The notes under the pieces: generated by a model | Seen by the model: only the letters and a program-made list of their open reading frames with translations | Told to the model about the DNA's origin: nothing | The model's database searches: none | Assembly: GCF_000735435.1 (NCBI RefSeq) | Contig: NZ_JMPP01000051.1 | Span: 1 to 64,000, forward strand | Length of the DNA stretch: 64,000 nucleotides | Reading direction: 5' to 3' | Origin: Klebsiella planticola ATCC 33531 | GTDB taxonomy: Bacteria > Pseudomonadota > Gammaproteobacteria > Enterobacterales > Enterobacteriaceae | Made by a program: the position numbers and the translations under genes | In this document: positions 19,762 to 28,341 of the stretch, one piece after another | How the letters are laid out: each line of letters starts with the position of its first letter | Numbering within the stretch: position 1 is the first letter of the stretch

Positions 19762-19790
19762 AAATCTTTAAGGTCAATGTGAAATCTTTA
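19762..19790 (-). promoter_or_regulatory. Tandem repeats upstream of ydjL, candidate YdjF operator
   Basis: AAATCTTTA occurs at 19762-19770 and again at 19782-19790, exactly 20 bp apart (about two helical turns), 52 bp upstream of the ydjL ATG. DeoR-type regulators often bind spaced repeats. Binding by YdjF is an inference. Confidence 0.4.
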
Positions 19791-19903
19791 AAAAGCAGAT
19801 ATTGATCTGCTTTTCACAACTTAGATCACAAATACGCCTGCGCAGTTTCAGGGAATGACGCAAGGAGGGACGACTATCGCAACGCTGATACAGCCGTGAA
19901 CCT

Positions 19904-19986
19904 CTTCGCAGTTTTACTCTGCGGAAGATGCTAGTCTTTACAGGCTGTTTTTTCGCCACGCCATTCACGTGGCGTGTTTGTTTTTT
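19904..19986 (+). terminator. Two-hairpin leader with terminator-like end upstream of chitinase
   Basis: A first hairpin (CTTCGCAG at 19904-19911 with CTGCGGAAG at 19919-19927) is followed by a second (CGCCACG at 19954-19960 with CGTGGCG at 19968-19974). The second runs straight into TGTTTGTTTTTT, a good intrinsic terminator, 34-46 nt before the chitinase ATG. It could be an attenuator or the end of a short separate RNA. No leader peptide was recognised. Confidence 0.5.
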
Positions 19987-20019
19987 AATGTCACTTATTT
20001 AAGTCAAAGAGGATCTGAT

Positions 20020-21273
20020 ATGAAGCTTTTGCCTTTACTGGCAGCATTACCCCTGCTCTGCGTTTCCGTGGTCTCCGCCAGCTCCCTGATGTCCGTCGGC
20101 TACTTTAACGGCGGCGGCGACGTCACTGCCGGTCCCGGTGGCGATATCGATAAGCTGGACGTGCGGCAGATAACTCATCTCAACTACTCGTTTGGTCTGG
20201 TCTATAACGACGAAAAAGACGAAACCAATGACGCTTTAAAAGATGCCAGCAAGCTGCATCAGATTTGGCTGTCGCCGAAAGTACAGGCTGACCTGCAGAA
20301 AATCCCGACATTGCGCCAGCAGAACCCGAATCTGAAAGTCCTGCTTTCCGTCGGCGGTTGGGGGGCGCGCGGATTCTCCGGCGCAGCGGCGACGAAGGAA
20401 TCCCGGGCGGTGTTTATTCAGTCCGCGCAGGAGATTGTTGAAAAGTATGGTCTGGATGGCATCGATCTCGACTGGGAGTATCCGGTCAATGGCGCTTGGG
20501 GACTGGTCGCCAGCCAACCGGCCGATCGCGATAACTTCACGGCCTTACTGAAAGAGCTGCGCGCGGCATTTGGGACGAAGAAACTGGTGACCATCGCCGT
20601 GGGCGCTAACGCAGAGAGCCCGAAAAGCTGGGTGGATATCAAAGCGATTGCTCCGTCGCTCGACTATATCAACCTGATGACTTACGACATGGCCTACGGT
20701 ACCCAGTACTTCAACGCCAACTTGTACGATTCAACCCGCTGGCCGACGGTAGCGGCTGCGGATAAGTACAGCGCCGATTTTGTGGTCAATAACTATCTCG
20801 CCGCCGGTTTAAAACCGAGCCAGATGAACCTGGGGATCGGCTTTTATGGCCGGGTGCCAAAACGCGCCCTTGAGCCGGGTATCGACTGGACGAAGCCGGA
20901 TGCGCAAAAAAATCCCGTCACTCAGCCGTGGTTCGGACCACAGCAAATCGCCCTGTTTTTATCGCTGGGCTTTGATCTGACTAAAGACACGTACGTGAAA
21001 TATAACGACATCGTCGAGAAAATGCTTAACGACCCGCAAAAACGCTTTACCGAACATTGGGATGATGAGGCGAAGGTGCCGTGGCTGTCGGTCCAGTCGG
21101 CAGACGGCAAAGCGCTGTTCGCATTGTCGTACGAGAATCCGCGTTCGGTGGCGATAAAGGCTGATTACATTAAGCAAAAAGGTCTGGCGGGGGCTATGTT
21201 CTGGGAGTATGGCGCCGATGACCACAATCAGCTGGCGAAGCAGCTCGCGACATCGCTTGGGATTAAACATTAA
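20020..21273 (+). CDS. Secreted GH18 chitinase-like glycosidase
   Basis: Glycoside hydrolase family 18 protein of 417 aa. The ATG at 20020 has AGAGGATCTGAT upstream and opens a signal peptide (MKLLPLLAALPLLCVSVVSA); the longer frame would bury it. The catalytic motif DGIDLDWEYP gives Asp146, Asp149, Asp151 and the proton donor Glu153. The SVGGWG strand-3 motif, NLMTYDMAYG and the late MFWEYGADD motif complete the barrel. No chitin-binding domain is present. It is not part of the E. coli gene order here and lies divergent from ydjL. Export by Sec to the periplasm is predicted; release outside the cell is not shown. Confidence 0.9.
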   Translation: MKLLPLLAALPLLCVSVVSASSLMSVGYFNGGGDVTAGPGGDIDKLDVRQITHLNYSFGLVYNDEKDETNDALKDASKLHQIWLSPKVQADLQKIPTLRQQNPNLKVLLSVGGWGARGFSGAAATKESRAVFIQSAQEIVEKYGLDGIDLDWEYPVNGAWGLVASQPADRDNFTALLKELRAAFGTKKLVTIAVGANAESPKSWVDIKAIAPSLDYINLMTYDMAYGTQYFNANLYDSTRWPTVAAADKYSADFVVNNYLAAGLKPSQMNLGIGFYGRVPKRALEPGIDWTKPDAQKNPVTQPWFGPQQIALFLSLGFDLTKDTYVKYNDIVEKMLNDPQKRFTEHWDDEAKVPWLSVQSADGKALFALSYENPRSVAIKADYIKQKGLAGAMFWEYGADDHNQLAKQLATSLGIKH

Positions 21274-21336
21274 TCGGCGATCGGCCGTCGGGTGATTGAG
21301 CGGCGTCTTACCCGAGTTGTCAATTGTCACAACCTT

Positions 21337-21364
21337 GCCCGGTAGCGGCGTTGCCTTACCGGGC
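21337..21364. repeat. REP palindrome
   Basis: GCCCGGTA and TACCGGGC form a perfect stem around GCGGCGTTGCCT, a typical REP unit, between the convergent chitinase and yeaC genes. Confidence 0.75.
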
Positions 21365-21497
21365 CTACGTCATTCAACCTCAGGCCCGGAAGGGTGACTT
21401 AACGGGCCTGCGCTATCCAACTACAGGCCTGCCGGAGTTGCCTTAACGAGCCTGCGCTATCCAACTACAGGCCCTGAGCCGGGCATCAGGCGCTGGG
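21365..21497. repeat. Degenerate BIME-like repeats
   Basis: The phrase GCCTGCGCTATCCAACTACAGGCC occurs twice, around 21401 and 21449, joined by REP-like half palindromes (GGCCCGGAAG, GAGCCGGGCATC). It fills the gap before the yeaC stop; no gene is seen. Confidence 0.6.
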
Positions 21498-21776
21498 CTA
21501 CTGCATTTTCAGCGTTGCAATCGGTTTGGGCGCGATGCCAAAATCTTCTTTCAGCTGCTGCTTGCTCTTCATCACCATCTGGCCGTTGGTGTCGATGGTC
21601 ATGTGCTGCGCGTCGCTGTTATGTCGCGCCTGATAAAGCATCACCAGCTGCAGGCTGTTCTCTTTCTGCCCGGAAGTTAAGGCCACACCATCCGGCCATT
21701 TTCCCAGCTCCACCGCCGTCGCCAGGCGCTGATACACTTCCGGCGTCATACTGTCTATTATTTGCTCGATTTCCAT
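21498..21776 (-). CDS. yeaC: YeaC family protein (DUF1315)
   Basis: Small 92 aa cytoplasmic protein, clearly the E. coli YeaC orthologue (segments SMTPEVYQRL, ELGKWPDGV, NGQMVMKSK). Function unknown. It follows msrB by 44 nt on the same strand, so it is likely co-transcribed with that oxidative-repair gene, as in E. coli. Confidence 0.9.
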   Translation of the reverse strand: MEIEQIIDSMTPEVYQRLATAVELGKWPDGVALTSGQKENSLQLVMLYQARHNSDAQHMTIDTNGQMVMKSKQQLKEDFGIAPKPIATLKMQ

Positions 21777-21820
21777 GGTCCGCTCAACTCCGCACTGGAA
21801 TAATTTGCTGAATCGTTTCT

Positions 21821-22234
21821 TTAGCCTTTAATCTGCTCGCCATTATCGTCGTCATTGAAGCTTAATGAGGCCGAATTGACGCAAAAACGCTCACCCGTCG
21901 GCTGCGGTCCATCGGGAAACACATGTCCCAGATGCGCATCGCAGTTTCCGCAGCGAATTTCAGTGCGCTGCATACCGTGAGAGTAATCGTTCAGATAGCG
22001 AATCGCCTCCTCGCTTACCGGCTCGTAAAAGCTCGGCCAGCCGCAGCCTGAATCATACTTCGTTTGCGAGTGAAACAGCGGCGCGTCGCACACCAGGCAG
22101 TGGTAGACGCCGTCCCGTTTGTTATGGAGCAGTCGTCCGGTGAACGGCGGCTCAGTACCGTGATTCTGCGTCACGTAAAACTGCATCTCGCTCAAATTTT
22201 TTTTGAGCTCGTCCGAGGAGGGTTTATTCGCCAT
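21821..22234 (-). CDS. msrB: Peptide-methionine (R)-S-oxide reductase
   Basis: Repairs the R isomer of methionine sulfoxide in proteins. The 137 aa start [12 protein letters not shown] (ATG 22234) matches E. coli; five upstream codons are rejected. Zinc cysteines 46, 49 (CLVC) and 95, 98 (CGNC) and the catalytic Cys118 (RFCVNSAS) are all present. It is divergent from gapA across a 339-bp regulatory region and followed by yeaC. Confidence 0.96.
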   Translation of the reverse strand: MANKPSSDELKKNLSEMQFYVTQNHGTEPPFTGRLLHNKRDGVYHCLVCDAPLFHSQTKYDSGCGWPSFYEPVSEEAIRYLNDYSHGMQRTEIRCGNCDAHLGHVFPDGPQPTGERFCVNSASLSFNDDDNGEQIKG

Positions 22235-22351
22235 GTGCTTGCTTCTCACTGTGAAAGGACAACTTTACGCCTCGATTCTAACAAAACATTAACAATGAAG
22301 CGTGGACTTTTGTTCTAAACTTATTCGATGCCAAAAGGCAGCCCAGATAAT

Positions 22352-22367
22352 TGTGATTAACATCACA
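22352..22367. promoter_or_regulatory. CRP binding site upstream of gapA/msrB
   Basis: TGTGATTAACATCACA is a perfect TGTGA-N6-TCACA palindrome about 207-222 bp upstream of the gapA start. In E. coli one gapA promoter responds to cAMP-CRP, so this fits; it could also act on the divergent msrB. The rest of 22235-22573 presumably holds the several gapA promoters, which I did not resolve. Confidence 0.75.
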
Positions 22368-22561
22368 TTTTTATCTTTAACGCCCTTTAAAATTCCGGGC
22401 GCGGCCCCAATATGGAATTGGGCTCAAAGGGAGAGTGAGGCAAAACATTCGAGCAAAGGTATGCTCAGGATTGATTTGTCGCAATGATTGACACGATTCC
22501 GCTTGACGCTGCGTAAGGTTTTTGTAATTTTACAGGCAACCTTTTATTCACTAACAAATAG

Positions 22562-23569
<1,008 letters not shown>

Positions 23570-23590
23570 GTTGAGATGAGACATTGATCC

Positions 23591-23618
23591 AAAAAGGCGA
23601 CTTCGGTCGCCTTTTTTT
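23591..23618 (+). terminator. gapA intrinsic terminator
   Basis: AAAAAGGCGAC-TTCG-GTCGCCTTTTTTT: a UUCG tetraloop hairpin with a seven-T tract 22 nt after the gapA stop. Confidence 0.95.
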
Positions 23619-23656
23619 ATGGCTTCACGTTTACGGCTAACCTTTAGGATTGCACC

Positions 23657-24544
23657 ATGATTAACAAAATTTTTGCTCTCCCGGTAGTTGAACAACTTAC
23701 CCCTGTCCTCTCCCGCCGCCAGCTTGATGAGCTGGAGCTTATCGTTGTTGACCATCCGCAGGTGAAAGCCTCCGTTGCGTTTCAGGGCGCGCACCTGCTC
23801 TCCTGGAAACCGGCTGGCGAAGAAGAAGTGCTGTGGCTCAGCAACAATACGCCATTCAAAAACGGCGTGGCCCTGCGCGGCGGCGTGCCGGTTTGCTGGC
23901 CGTGGTTCGGCCCGGCGGCGCAACAGGGTTTACCGTCCCATGGCTTCGCCCGCAACCTGCCGTGGGCGCTGAAAGGCCACGATGAAGATGAAAGCGGCGT
24001 GATGCTGACCTTTGAACTAAAAAGTAGTGATGCAACCCGCAAATACTGGCCGCACGAATTTACGCTCTATGCGCGTTTCAAGCTGGGTAAAACCTGCGAG
24101 ATCGAGCTGGAGGCGCACGGCGAATTTGAAACCACCTCCGCACTGCATACCTACTTCAACGTCGGCGACATTGCGGCAGTGAAGGTCAGCGGTCTGGGCG
24201 ACCGTTATATTGATAAAGTGAAAAATGCCGAAGAAGGCGTATTAAGCAACGGAACAGAGACCTTCCCTGACCGTACCGACCGCGTATATCTGAATGCCGA
24301 AGCTTGTAGCGTGATTCACGACGCTGCGCTGAACCGCAACATCGATGTTGTCCACCACCACCACAGCAACGTCGTGGGCTGGAACCCAGGTCCGGCGCTC
24401 TCCATCAGCATGGGCGATATGCCGGATGACGGGTACAAAACCTTTGTTTGTGTCGAAACCTGTTGCGTCACCGAAGCGCAGAAAACCAGCGAAGAGAAAC
24501 CGTCTCGCCTGGCGCAAACTATCCGCGTGGTAAAACGAGGCTAG
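23657..24544 (+). CDS. yeaD: D-hexose-6-phosphate mutarotase family protein YeaD
   Basis: Aldose-1-epimerase-like protein of 295 aa that interconverts anomers of hexose 6-phosphates. Family features include QGAHLLSWKP, RGGVPVCWPWFGP, HGFARNLPW, the histidine in SALHTYFNVGD and PGPALSISMGDMPDDGY. It lies directly downstream of gapA, as in E. coli, which suits a role in carbohydrate flux. It has its own promoter region after the gapA terminator and ends at a shared terminator with the DASS gene. Confidence 0.94.
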   Translation: MINKIFALPVVEQLTPVLSRRQLDELELIVVDHPQVKASVAFQGAHLLSWKPAGEEEVLWLSNNTPFKNGVALRGGVPVCWPWFGPAAQQGLPSHGFARNLPWALKGHDEDESGVMLTFELKSSDATRKYWPHEFTLYARFKLGKTCEIELEAHGEFETTSALHTYFNVGDIAAVKVSGLGDRYIDKVKNAEEGVLSNGTETFPDRTDRVYLNAEACSVIHDAALNRNIDVVHHHHSNVVGWNPGPALSISMGDMPDDGYKTFVCVETCCVTEAQKTSEEKPSRLAQTIRVVKRG

Positions 24545-24581
24545 TCCCTTCCACTCCCGATTGCCGGGAGATGAGGGATTA

Positions 24582-24607
24582 AAAACAGGGCGATATCGCC
24601 CTGTTTT
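24582..24607. terminator. Bidirectional terminator after yeaD
   Basis: AAAACAGGGCGAT and ATCGCCCTGTTTT are exact complements with no loop bases beyond the centre. They lie between the convergent yeaD and DASS transporter genes. Confidence 0.85.
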
Positions 24608-24635
24608 GTTTGCTGACACTCGTGACGTTTTTCCG

Positions 24636-26093
24636 TTACCAGAATCCCACCAGTTTCATCCACGCGCCTCCCAACACTAACCAGATAGCAATAGAGGCCA
24701 GCGATACCACGAAACTGACTCCCCACCACTGCCCTGTCGTGTTATATCCCGAGCCAAACAGCGCTGGCCCCGGGCCCCCGGAGTATTGCGTGAGCCCCAT
24801 CGACAAATTAGAGGTATACCCCAGCACCAGCGCGGCAAAAAGCGGCGGTACGCCGACGGAAACGGCCACGGCAAGAAACGCCAGATACATCGCGGAAATA
24901 TGCGCCATCGCCGACGCGAAAAAATAGCGGGTGTAGAAATAAACCACGACAAGCAGTAAAAAAACCGTTATCCATTCGAAGTGACCGACATAGCCGACAA
25001 TTCGCTCAGATATCCAGCTAATCATGCCGTACTTATTGAGCGCATTTGCCATCATCACCAGTACGGCAAACCAGAACATGGTGTCCCAGGCCGTTTTTTC
25101 TTCAATAATATTCTTCCACGACATGATGTTGCTGATAAGCAGCACCATCAGCCCAATAAACGCCGAAAGCGTCGCGGGAATCGAAAAGAAAATATCACCG
25201 ACGGTCCATAGCAATATCAGCAGGACAAAATCAAACGCCAGAATTTTTTCTGCCAGCGACATCGGTCCCATTTTGCGCAGCTCTTCCCGGGCAATCGATG
25301 GTATCTCCGGCGTCTTCTTCAACTGCGGCGGATAAATCGCGTAAATCACCAGCGGCAGCAGGATCAGTGAGACAATCCCCGGAGCGATGGCCCCGACAAA
25401 CCACGTCGTCCAGGTGATCTCTATTCCCTGGCTTCTTGCCAGTTCGGCGACCAGCGGGTTACCCGCCATCGCCGTTAAAAACATGGTGCAGACGATGGCA
25501 TCGATCTGTGAAACGCAAATCATTAAAAAGGCGCCGGCTTTTCTCGCCGTCGCGCCAGGTTCTGACTGGTACGCCGTGGCAATGGACTGCGTAATCGGGT
25601 ACATAATTCCACCGCCCCTCGCTGATGCCGAGGGGATCCCCGGTCCGAGGACGACATCTGACAGCGCCAGTCCATAGGCAACACCCAACATGCTGGAACC
25701 GCATTTAGAAATAAACCACAGCGCCACCCGCTTACCCAGCCCGGTCTTGATCACCGCCCGGGAGATGAACATAGCGATACCAATCAACCAGATAGTACCG
25801 TTGGCAAATCCGGATAACGCCGCAACTTTGTCGCTTTTACCCGGCGAGAGAGGCGTCACGCCCAAAAACGCAGAGACGATCAGCGCAATCATCGTCACCG
25901 CCCCCATCGGGAGCACCTTAAGAATGATGGCAAAGATAGTGGCGGCAAAAATGGCAAACATTTGCCATGCGTGGAGGGCGAGTCCATCAGGCGGCGGAGT
26001 AAACCAGATAATAACGCCAAAGAGTATCGTGAGAATCGCTTTCCACAGCGGGAAAGCCAGCTTCACATCCAGAGGCTTGTTCAGTTCAGTCAT
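24636..26093 (-). CDS. DASS family anion/dicarboxylate symporter
   Basis: 485 aa protein with about a dozen hydrophobic segments, of the divalent anion:sodium symporter (SLC13/CitT-like) family. Typical parts are FANGTIWLIGIAMFISRAV, GPGIPSASARGGGIMYP, and the C-terminal NLSMGLTQYSGGPGPALFG followed by a Trp-rich end. AAGGAG lies 6 nt before the ATG. In E. coli yeaD and yeaE are adjacent, so this gene is an insertion or a lineage-specific retention. The exact substrate (citrate, tartrate, succinate or similar) cannot be told from sequence. Confidence 0.9.
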   Translation of the reverse strand: MTELNKPLDVKLAFPLWKAILTILFGVIIWFTPPPDGLALHAWQMFAIFAATIFAIILKVLPMGAVTMIALIVSAFLGVTPLSPGKSDKVAALSGFANGTIWLIGIAMFISRAVIKTGLGKRVALWFISKCGSSMLGVAYGLALSDVVLGPGIPSASARGGGIMYPITQSIATAYQSEPGATARKAGAFLMICVSQIDAIVCTMFLTAMAGNPLVAELARSQGIEITWTTWFVGAIAPGIVSLILLPLVIYAIYPPQLKKTPEIPSIAREELRKMGPMSLAEKILAFDFVLLILLWTVGDIFFSIPATLSAFIGLMVLLISNIMSWKNIIEEKTAWDTMFWFAVLVMMANALNKYGMISWISERIVGYVGHFEWITVFLLLVVVYFYTRYFFASAMAHISAMYLAFLAVAVSVGVPPLFAALVLGYTSNLSMGLTQYSGGPGPALFGSGYNTTGQWWGVSFVVSLASIAIWLVLGGAWMKLVGFW

Positions 26094-26189
26094 GTAAATC
26101 TCCTTTTTCTTTTATCTTTAAGGAGATAATCACCACTGAACCTTGATTTTCATCAACTAAGCGCCAGTGTTTTGGCGAATAATTGTTCT

Positions 26190-27044
26190 TTATACCATAT
26201 CGAGCGGGACTTTTTTGCCCGGCGCGGGAAAGGCATTATCCAGCTGCGCCAGCTCCTGCACGGTGAGCGTTATCGTCAGCGCATCGGCATTTTGGGCCAC
26301 ATGTTCTACGCTTGCGGCTTTCGGGATAGCCATGACGCCCGGATGACTGATAACCCAGGCCAGCAGAATTTGGGCCGCGCTCACCCCTCGCTGTTCAGCA
26401 ATATTTTTCACAACGCTGTGATTTAAAAGTCCATCGCGCAAGCGTCCGGCCTGAGCCAACGGGCTGTAGGCCATTACCGGCAGCGACCGTTGCTGACACC
26501 ACGTCAGCAGGTCATGCTCAATTCCTCGCGACGCCAGGTGGTACAGTACCTGATTGGTCGCGCACCGTTGGCCACCGGCAACCTGCCACAGCGCCTGCAT
26601 CGCGGCAGTATCGAGATTCGATACGCCCCAACGGCGAATTTTTCCCTGCGCCACCAGCGTCTCCATGCCCTCAACGGTTTGCGCAAAGGAAAATTCGCCG
26701 GCCCAGTGCAGCAGGTACATATCGAGGTAGTCGGTCCCCAGGCGGCGCAGGCTGGCTTCGCAGGCATCCATCATCTTCTGTCCAGCGGCATGCCACGGGT
26801 ATACTTTGGAGACCAGTACGACGCGATCCCGCAGGCCGCGAATCGCCTCTCCGACCACCTCTTCCGCACCGCCATGCGCGTACATTTCAGCGGTGTCGAT
26901 GACCGTCAGCCCGCGTTCCACGCCCGCTCGTAGTGCAGCAACCTCCTGCGCGCGTCGGGCCCTGTCTTCACCCATATACCAGGTGCCCTGCCCGATGGCA
27001 GGAACTGCCGCACGATCGCCAAAAGATACCGTTTTTTCCATCAT
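26190..27044 (-). CDS. yeaE: Aldo/keto reductase YeaE (methylglyoxal reductase)
   Basis: 284 aa NADPH-type aldo/keto reductase, same length as E. coli YeaE, which reduces methylglyoxal. The AKR tetrad is visible: Asp and Tyr in VIDTAEMYAHGGAEE, Lys in LVSKVYPW, His in YLLHWAGEF. The C-terminal AIPKAASVEHVAQNA binds the cofactor. Two adjacent ATGs at 27044 and 27041 both follow AAGGGGGCG, so the exact start is ambiguous by one codon. The DASS gene lies 96 bp downstream on the same strand. Confidence 0.93.
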   Translation of the reverse strand: MMEKTVSFGDRAAVPAIGQGTWYMGEDRARRAQEVAALRAGVERGLTVIDTAEMYAHGGAEEVVGEAIRGLRDRVVLVSKVYPWHAAGQKMMDACEASLRRLGTDYLDMYLLHWAGEFSFAQTVEGMETLVAQGKIRRWGVSNLDTAAMQALWQVAGGQRCATNQVLYHLASRGIEHDLLTWCQQRSLPVMAYSPLAQAGRLRDGLLNHSVVKNIAEQRGVSAAQILLAWVISHPGVMAIPKAASVEHVAQNADALTITLTVQELAQLDNAFPAPGKKVPLDMV

Positions 27045-27080
27045 CGCCCCCTTCGGTTATGCCGTTGCACCACCGTAATG

Positions 27081-27107
27081 CAAAACAGGGCGCGACGCCC
27101 TGTTTTG
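27081..27107 (-). terminator. mipA terminator
   Basis: CAAAACAGGGCG-CGA-CGCCCTGTTTTG, a 12-bp perfect stem ending in T-rich sequence on either strand, between mipA and yeaE (both leftward). Confidence 0.8.
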
Positions 27108-27168
27108 ATGCACGAATTTCTTCGTTATGGTGCACGATCGTCTGCTCGACGATCGCGCTCGTGTTCAA

Positions 27169-27915
27169 TCAGAAGGTGTAGGTAATCCCCGTGGAGATCA
27201 GACCGCTCCAGGATTTGTCCACCATCGGGCTGTCGGTGATTTCATTAGACAGGCGGGTGTAACGCGCCGCGCCATACACGCTCCAGTCGCCGAGGAAACG
27301 GTAGTTAGCCGACAGCTCAAGATACGGGTTCCAGCTGCTATCCGGGTCGTAGCTACGCATGCCGCTACGATTCGACTCATGCTGTGAAACGCCGTAGTAG
27401 TATTCGTTCTGGTTATCGCTGTTCCACTCCAGGCCAATCCCCGGCGTCAAGGTCAGGTTGCCGTTGGTATAGCGATAAAGCCAGGCCGTATCCCAGGTGA
27501 TACCGTTGCTGTTACCCAGCGTGTCGCCCGCAAGCGTAGTACGCAAGAAGCCGTACTGCGTGTTGTGGACATAAGAGAGCCCGGCCATCATGGTTGTTTT
27601 ACGGCGATCCAGCTTGCGCATTTGCTCACTATCGCTGTCGCCCGGCTTGAAGTACATCGGCGACCAGTAAGCGGTCACGGACAGCTTATCGGTGTTGTCA
27701 TTCCACAAATAGTAGCCGCCGCCGAGACCACGAAACCAAAAGCTGTCGCTCTCATAGCTAATTGCCGGGACGGGGAAAACATCGGCATCGTATTGTTTAT
27801 AAGGGTTCTCGACGATACCCACGCCGGCCCCTAACGTAAATTTCCCTTCCGCGTGGGCAGCCGAAACAGAGGCCGCAAGGCACACGCTGAGTGCCAGAGG
27901 TTTGATCTTATTCAC
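27169..27915 (-). CDS. mipA: MltA-interacting outer membrane protein MipA
   Basis: 248 aa outer membrane beta-barrel-like scaffolding protein that links murein hydrolase MltA with PBP1B in E. coli. A signal peptide ending SAAHAEG, the WFRGLGGGYYLW segment, many alternating aromatic strands and a terminal phenylalanine (ISTGITYTF) are seen. Length equals E. coli MipA and the gene order with yeaE and yeaG is the same. Confidence 0.95.
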   Translation of the reverse strand: MNKIKPLALSVCLAASVSAAHAEGKFTLGAGVGIVENPYKQYDADVFPVPAISYESDSFWFRGLGGGYYLWNDNTDKLSVTAYWSPMYFKPGDSDSEQMRKLDRRKTTMMAGLSYVHNTQYGFLRTTLAGDTLGNSNGITWDTAWLYRYTNGNLTLTPGIGLEWNSDNQNEYYYGVSQHESNRSGMRSYDPDSSWNPYLELSANYRFLGDWSVYGAARYTRLSNEITDSPMVDKSWSGLISTGITYTF

Positions 27916-28225
27916 AATCCATATTCCCGTTTGTCAATTAATACGCCGGGGCAGTTTACCGTCGTAGGCCTCATGCCTCAAATTCTTTACCCGTCATTAC
28001 ATAAACCATTCAATTTCTCATCGCCAGATGACCATAACTTGCAGCCGGATGACAGCACCATGACGCGGCCTGGCAAGACGTGCGAAAAAGCGCCTTTTTT
28101 CCGGATGAGTTATTGATATGTCATTGAAATTGATTTTTGACGGCATGCAAGTTTTCTAAATGCATCTACGCTTTAATTTAGAAGAAGTGATTTTAGCGCA
28201 CGTTGTCTGTGTCGCTTCGACAACC
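27916..28225. other. Intergenic region mipA/yeaG, no gene seen
   Basis: Divergent regulatory region. It should hold the mipA promoter and activator sites for the sigma-54 promoter at 28226. I saw no coding frame with a ribosome site and could not assign NtrC sites with certainty. Confidence 0.5.
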
Positions 28226-28241
28226 TGGCATAAGGGTTGCT
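28226..28241 (+). promoter_or_regulatory. Sigma-54 promoter of yeaGH
   Basis: TGGCATAAGGGTTGCT matches the -24/-12 consensus TGGCA-N6-TTGCW with correct spacing, 101 nt upstream of the yeaG ATG. E. coli yeaG is known to be sigma-54 and NtrC dependent, so the assignment is well supported. Confidence 0.85.
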
Positions 28242-28341
28242 GGAGAATCGATGAACGTCGCGCAGTTTACCTCTTCCGGGAGCTCCCACTATTCATATGA
28301 ACGGCTCTCAACTTGTGCTAAAAACGAAAGGACGGCATGCC

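Noticed and set aside
19820-19850. CRP-like site (TTCACAACTTAGATCACAAA) between ydjL and chitinase
   Set aside because: The two half-sites are direct, not inverted, repeats; only one good half-site.
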